NCBI RefSeq assembly: GCF_002288925.2
Contig: NW_022098076.1
Coordinates: 68,648,428-68,712,427, forward strand
Length of the DNA: 64,000 bases
From: Delphinapterus leucas
Taxonomy: Eukaryota > Chordata > Mammalia > Artiodactyla > Monodontidae
Reading direction: 5' to 3'
Part shown: one piece after another, positions 59,582 to 64,000 of the stretch
Layout of the letters: every line of letters begins with the position of its first letter
Position numbering within the stretch: the stretch's first letter is position 1
Position numbers and translations under genes: made by a program
Notes under the pieces: model-generated
The model's input: the letters and a program-made list of their open reading frames with translations, nothing else
Database searches by the model: none
What the model was told of the DNA's origin: nothing

Positions 59582-59675
59582 GAACTGTTAAAAGGTAAAC
59601 TGAGGCATATTAAAAATTTGGACAAAAATAAATTTGAATTGAGAAATGCCAAACAAGAAGTGGTTAAGAGTTCTC
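59582..59675 (-). repeat. 5' LTR remnant (R-U5, U3 missing)
   Basis: On the minus strand it starts at a base aligned with 55625 in the 3' LTR, 32 bp downstream of the TATA box there, and runs to ttttaaca before the primer-binding site. No U3 is present on the outer side; old LINE text follows at once after the 10-bp repeat. Confidence 0.75.
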
Positions 59676-59959
59676 TCTAGGAGACCATTTTTAACATCAG
59701 TCTATAAGTTTACCTATTCTTTTTAATGGCTACCAAATATTCCATTGAATGAATGGATATAACAATTTTTTTAACCTGGAAATTTTAGTTGATTCTTGCC
59801 TTTTGCTTCTTTTATACTATGCTGCATCAAATGTCTTTGTAAAATGTCTTTGTTCACATTAAGTATCAGATTTTTGCTTCTCTACCAAGTATTTTTCAGA
59901 GAGAAGGGCATGCTCCCTAAATATGGGACAACCAAGGACATTTTCATGGAAGTTATGAA

Positions 59960-60240
59960 CAGGGGGACTGAGCTTTAAGAAAAGCTAGAAGGAAGAGGAA
60001 ATGGTGTATGCAAAGGCACATGGGGTGTGGAAATGCACTGGGTTGATTTGGAAAGCCTGAGGAGGAATTGAGACTGGGGTGGCTTTTGTAAAGAGGTTGC
60101 TAGTCTGTAATATTAAGCAAGTGAGCAGGTCTCACATTGTAACAGACCTTGAACAACAGGGTTAGGAGTGTGGACTTTCCACTGAACTGTGGGAAACCAC
60201 TCAGGGGTTCCGAGCCAAAGAGTAATGTTGCATATAATGT
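59960..60240 (+). mobile_element. L2-like fragment
   Basis: 'gctagaaggaagaggaaatgg' with 'caaaggcacatggggtg' and 'tgtggactttccactgaac' is wording seen in ancient L2-derived sequence. Low certainty. Confidence 0.35.
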
Positions 60241-60889
60241 TGAATTATTACCAAGTTTAAAGTGGCAGCAATGAGTGGAGTGGCTTGGTTTTAGAAACTG
60301 ATTTTTAGATGACGAGGAGACATATCAGTGGTGATATGACACTAAAGCTAATGAGAAAGGCCATAGCTAGAGAGAAACTTGGGAAAACTTGATGTATGTG
60401 GCAGCTGAAGCAATGAGAGAGGATTATTTCCAGGGGAGAAATGATTCCGGGGGAGGATGATTTCTTGGTGTAGAGGAGAGGGCTGAGGAATGAACACTAG
60501 GCCATTGGCTTTCTCTACCTTCAAAGGACAGGAAGAAGAGCTGACCAGCAAAACCCAGAAAAACGACCAGAAAAGTAGAACTTAAGTAATCTCAAACCAT
60601 GGAAGGTAGAGGAAGATCCTTTTCAAGGAGATTGTTATGAAAGTGTTAAAAACTGAAAGAAGAGAAATGCTGTAAAAATATCACTGGATCTGCTGCTTAG
60701 TGAGCATTACAAGAAAACTGTTTCAGTAAAGAGATTGAGGAAGAACTCCAACTGCAATGACTTAGAGAGTGACGATGGTGTTTAAAAATTGAGACAGAGT
60801 ACACTTTAAAGAAAAGTAAAGAAAAGAGAAAAAGTGGAAATTTAAGGAGGTGGTAGGATTAAGAAACAGATTATCAAAAGCTACTGATG

Positions 60890-61080
60890 ACGGTAGCTCA
60901 CATTTGTTCTAGAACTCTATCATACACACTATATTACTTGATCCTCATAACAATGATTGTATAAACGCGCAAAATCCAACTCAGAAGGTTGAAAGGACTT
61001 TTAACCAAGTGCACACAGCTCAGAATTAGCAGAGCCAGGAAATCAAACCCAGATCTTTTGACTACAAATAGATGCCCTTT
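60890..61080 (+). mobile_element. MIR fragment
   Basis: 'attacttgatcctcataacaatg', 'caagtgcacacagctcag' and 'gagccaggaaatcaaaccc' are the MIR 3' core in order. Confidence 0.7.
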
Positions 61081-61119
61081 GCATATACCACTTTGCCTCT
61101 AAAAAATAAAATATGCTTT

Positions 61120-61330
61120 AGAATTCTGTAGTACTTTTCATGTCACAAAGCACTTTCTCGTACATTATTTTTTTCTAACAACAAATTAGGAGGCAGCTAT
61201 CAGCAGCGTCCTCATCCTCATTCTCATCATCATCACTGACATTTTACCAATAGAAACAAAGGTTAAGAAGTTAAGAGGCTTGGCCAAGATCAATAGGAGA
61301 GAAGTTTCAGAGCTGGGATTCAACCCCAGT
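61120..61330 (+). mobile_element. MIR fragment (second, adjacent)
   Basis: 'agtacttttcatgtcacaaag', 'ttaagaggcttggccaagat' and 'agagctgggattcaacccc' form another MIR in the same orientation as the one at 60890. Confidence 0.7.
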
Positions 61331-61649
61331 TGTTCTAACAATTGCCTGAGCATGTCTTGAGGATCTTGGAAAAAGTACAAGAGAGTTTTTAAATTATATT
61401 TTTATGATCAACACTGGCTCCTCCATCTATGCTACAGAGTGTGTTTCTTTTCCTCATTATTCATTGACTTCGTAACTCATCATAGCACTGATCTTTCTCT
61501 TATTCATATTTGGCTTTCCCCGCAAAAAACAACAATGGTATTATGGTTCATGAAATCTCTTTTGGTTTCTCAATCTCTTCTACCTCTTGGAAGGGTAGAT
61601 GTTTCTAATAGAGTCTACCTTATGAATGTTATTTTTATTATTTAAAATT

Positions 61650-64000
61650 TTTAACATCTTTATTGGACTATAATTATTTTACAATGTTGTTTTAGTTGAT
61701 GTTGTATAACAAATTGAATCAACTATACTTATACATATATCCCCATATCTCCTCCCTCTTGTGTCTCCCTCCCACCCGCCCTATCTCAACCCTCTAGGTG
61801 AACACAAAGCACTGAGCTGATCTCCCTGTGCTATGCAGCTGCTTCCCACTAGCTTTCTATTTTACATTTGGTATTGTATATATGTCCATGCCAATCCCTC
61901 ACTTTGTCTGAGCTTAACCTTCCCCCTCCCTGTGCCCTCACGTCCATTCTCTATGTCTGCGTCTTTATTCCTGTCCTCCCCCTAGGTTCTTCAGAACCAT
62001 TTTTGTTTTTTTTTTAGTTTCCATATATATGTGTTAGCATACGGTATTTGTTATACTCTTTCTGACTCACTTCACTCTGTATGACAGACTCTAGGTCCAT
62101 CCACCTTACTACAAATAACTCAATTTCATTTCTTTTTATGACTGAGTACTATTCCATTGTATATATGTGCCACATCTTCTTTATCCATTCATCTGTTGAT
62201 GGACACTTAGGTTGCTTCCACGTCCTAGCTATTGTAGATAGACCTGCAGTGAACATTGTGGCACATGACTCTTTTTGTATTATGGTTTTCTCAGGGTATA
62301 CGCCCATTAGTGGGATTGCTGGGTCGTATGGTAGTTCTATCTTTAGTTTTTTAAGGAACCGCCATAGTGGCTGTATCAGTTTACATTCCCACCAACAGTG
62401 CAAGAGGGTTCCCTTTTCTCCACACCCTCTCCAGCATTTATTGTTTGTAGATTTTTGATGATGGCCATTCTGACTGGTGTGAGGTGATACCTCATTGTAG
62501 TTTTGATTTGCATTTCTCTAATAATTAGTGACATTGAGCATCCTTTCATGTGTTTGTTGGCAATCCGTATGTCTTCTTTGGAGAAATGTGTATTTAGGTC
62601 TTCTGCCCATTTTTGGATTGGGTTGTTCGTTTCTTTGCAATTGAGCTGCATGAGCTGCATGTATATTTTGGAGATTAATCCTTTGTCAATTGGTTCGTTT
62701 ACAAATATTTTCTCCCATTCTGAGGGTTGTCTTTTCATCTTTTTATGGTTTCCTTTGCTGTGCAAAAGCTTGAAGTTTCATTAGGTCCCATTTGTTTATT
62801 TTTGTTTTTATTTCCATTTCTCTAGGAGGTGGGTCCAAAAGGATCTTGATGTGAGTTATGTCATAGAGTGTTCTGCCTATGTTTTCCTCTAAGAGTTTTA
62901 TAGTGTCTGCCCTTACATTTAGGTCTTTCATCCATTCTGAGTTTATTTTTGTGTATGGTGTTAGGGAGTGTTCTAATTTCATTCTTTTACATGTAGCTGT
63001 CCAGTTTTCCCAGCACCACTTATTGAAGAGGCTGTCTTTTCTCCATTGTATATTCTTGTCTCCTTCATCAAAGATAAGGTGACCATATGTGCATGGGTTT
63101 ATCTCTGGGCTTTCTATCCTGTTCCATTGATCTATATTTCTGTTTTTGTACAAGTACCATACTGTCTTCATTACTGTACTTTTGTAGTATAGTCTGAAGT
63201 CAGGGAGCCTGATTCCTCCAGCTCCGTTTTTCTTTCTCAAGATTGCTTGGGCCATTCGGGGTCTTTTGTGTTTCCATATAAATTGTGAATTTTTTTTTCT
63301 AGTTCTCTGAAAAATGCCATTGGTAGTTTGATAGAGATTGCATTGAATCTGTAGATTGCTTTGGGTAGTGTAGTCATTTTCACAATGTTGATTCTTCCAA
63401 TCCAAGAACATGGTATATCTCTCCATCTGTTTGTATCATCTTTAATTTCTTTCATCAGTTTCTTATAGTTTTCTGCATACAGGTCTTTTGTCTCCTTAGG
63501 TAGATTTATTCCTAGGTATTTTATTTATTTTTGTTGCAATGGTAAATGGGAGTGTTTCCTTAATTTCTCTTTAAGATTTTTCATCATTACTGTACAGGAA
63601 TGCAAGAGATTTCTGTGCATTAATTTTGTATCCTGCTACTTTGCCACATTCATTGATTAGCTCTAGTAGTTTCCTGGTAGCATCTTTAGGATTCTATATG
63701 TATAGTATCATGTCATCTGCAAACAGTGACAGCTTTACTTCTTCTTTTCCAATTTGGATTCCTTTTATTTCTTCTTCTTCTCTGCTGTAGCTAAAACTTC
63801 CAAAACTATGTTGAATAATAGTGGTGAGAGTGGACAACCTTGTCTTGTTCTTGATCTTAGTGGAAATGGTTTCAGTTTTTCACCATTGAGAACAATGGTG
63901 GCTGTGGGTTTGTCATATATGGCCTTTATGATGTTGAGGTAAGTTCCATCTGTGCCTACTTTTTGGAGGGCTTTTATTGTAAATGGGTGTTGAATTTTGT
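61650..64000 (-). mobile_element. Antisense L1, truncated by the window edge
   Basis: The T-rich 3' end begins at about 61650 ('tttttaacatctttattgga'), followed by the 3'UTR, ORF2 C-terminus (about 62040-63430) and part of the reverse-transcriptase region, with the FADD box near 63711-63722. It continues past 64000, so total length is unknown. ORF2 is broken in several places; its longest open piece is 62743-63426 (227 codons). Confidence 0.92.
62149..64000 (-). pseudogene. L1 ORF2 fragment, frame-broken
   Basis: From the right: palm domain including the FADD motif, thumb-like region ([17 protein letters not shown]), then the C-terminal segment with the cysteine motif (here degraded, [17 protein letters not shown] in a shifted frame). 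At least three frame changes between 62376 and 63455. Not functional in the visible part. Confidence 0.88.

Larger units (their letters stand above)
55552..59675 (-). mobile_element. Decayed endogenous retrovirus, probably an L1-made processed retrocopy
   Basis: Read on the minus strand, it starts inside an LTR at the R region (59675), runs R-U5 to 59586, then a primer-binding-site-like sequence (59564-59581), a decayed internal region with an Env transmembrane-like remnant (about 56100-56450) and a polypurine tract (55861-55870). It ends with a U3-R LTR (55858 to 55558) and six As (55557-55552). The 5' copy lacks U3 and the 3' copy lacks U5, as in viral RNA. The 10-bp repeat tctaggagac flanks it (55542-55551 and 59676-59685). 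About 4.1 kb, so much internal sequence is missing (splicing or deletion). No intact viral gene. Class I (gamma-like) is my best guess. Confidence 0.7.
54779..64000 (+). other. UNC80 intron downstream of exon 9 (incomplete)
   Basis: Holds an old repeat (about 55270-55541 and 59686-59790) split by the retroviral retrocopy (55552-59675), L2-like and MIR-like fragments (59960-61330) and an antisense L1 running off the window (61650-64000). Positions 60250-60880 and 61340-61640 show nothing recognised. No further UNC80 exon was found. Confidence 0.75.

Noticed and set aside
1..64000. CRISPR arrays, operons, bacterial promoters, terminators, prophage genes
   Set aside because: The window is mammalian intron/exon sequence; no spaced direct-repeat array or prokaryotic gene layout was seen.

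Overview
This is a vertebrate nuclear window from a whale or dolphin (possibly hippopotamus). The host call rests on three tRNA-derived SINEs of the CHR-2 type (23530-23725, 26306-26511, 38804-38959), one CHR-1-like SINE (6226-6353) and abundant cetartiodactyl-type L1 LINEs. There are no bacterial, plasmid or CRISPR features. AT-rich introns make up almost all of the sequence.

The only functional gene I can support is UNC80, on the + strand, the large cytoplasmic scaffold subunit of the NALCN sodium-leak channel complex. Nine internal coding exons (7746-7958, 11310-11445, 21135-21268, 26590-26755, 32932-33135, 35091-35191, 45927-46127, 53363-53470, 54640-54778) have canonical AG/GT borders. 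Their phases chain without a break (0-0, 0-1, 1-0, 0-1, 1-1, 1-0, 0-0, 0-0, 0-1), giving 1402 nt or about 467 codons with no stop. The gene continues beyond both ends; its first and last exons are not here.

The introns are a record of transposition. A nearly full-length, inactive sense L1 (about 11833-18672) fills most of the second internal intron and holds a 100-N assembly gap. Antisense L1s lie at 1129-2496, 29318-29640, 35787-37185 and 61650-64000 (cut by the window edge), and a sense L1 3' end lies at 28133-29024. The 35.2-45.9 kb intron carries a nested structure: a very old antisense L1 (37680-38191 plus 44582-44740) was split by a 6.4-kb antisense L1 block (38192-44571). That block is itself a mosaic of an older L1 3' end, a truncated CHR-2 SINE and a younger L1 body whose 5'UTR has two tandem units of about 176 bp.

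The last intron contains what looks like a processed retrocopy of an endogenous retrovirus transcript (55552-59675, minus strand). It starts at R, ends at the R/poly(A) end, lacks 5' U3 and 3' U5, and is flanked by a 10-bp duplication at an L1-endonuclease-like site. This is the most unusual object in the window. Older MIR, L2, MER5A, MER20-like, MLT1-like and mariner-like fragments fill much of the rest.

Exon borders are read from the sequence. Gene and repeat family names come from recognising conserved sequence without a database search. Borders of old repeats are approximate.
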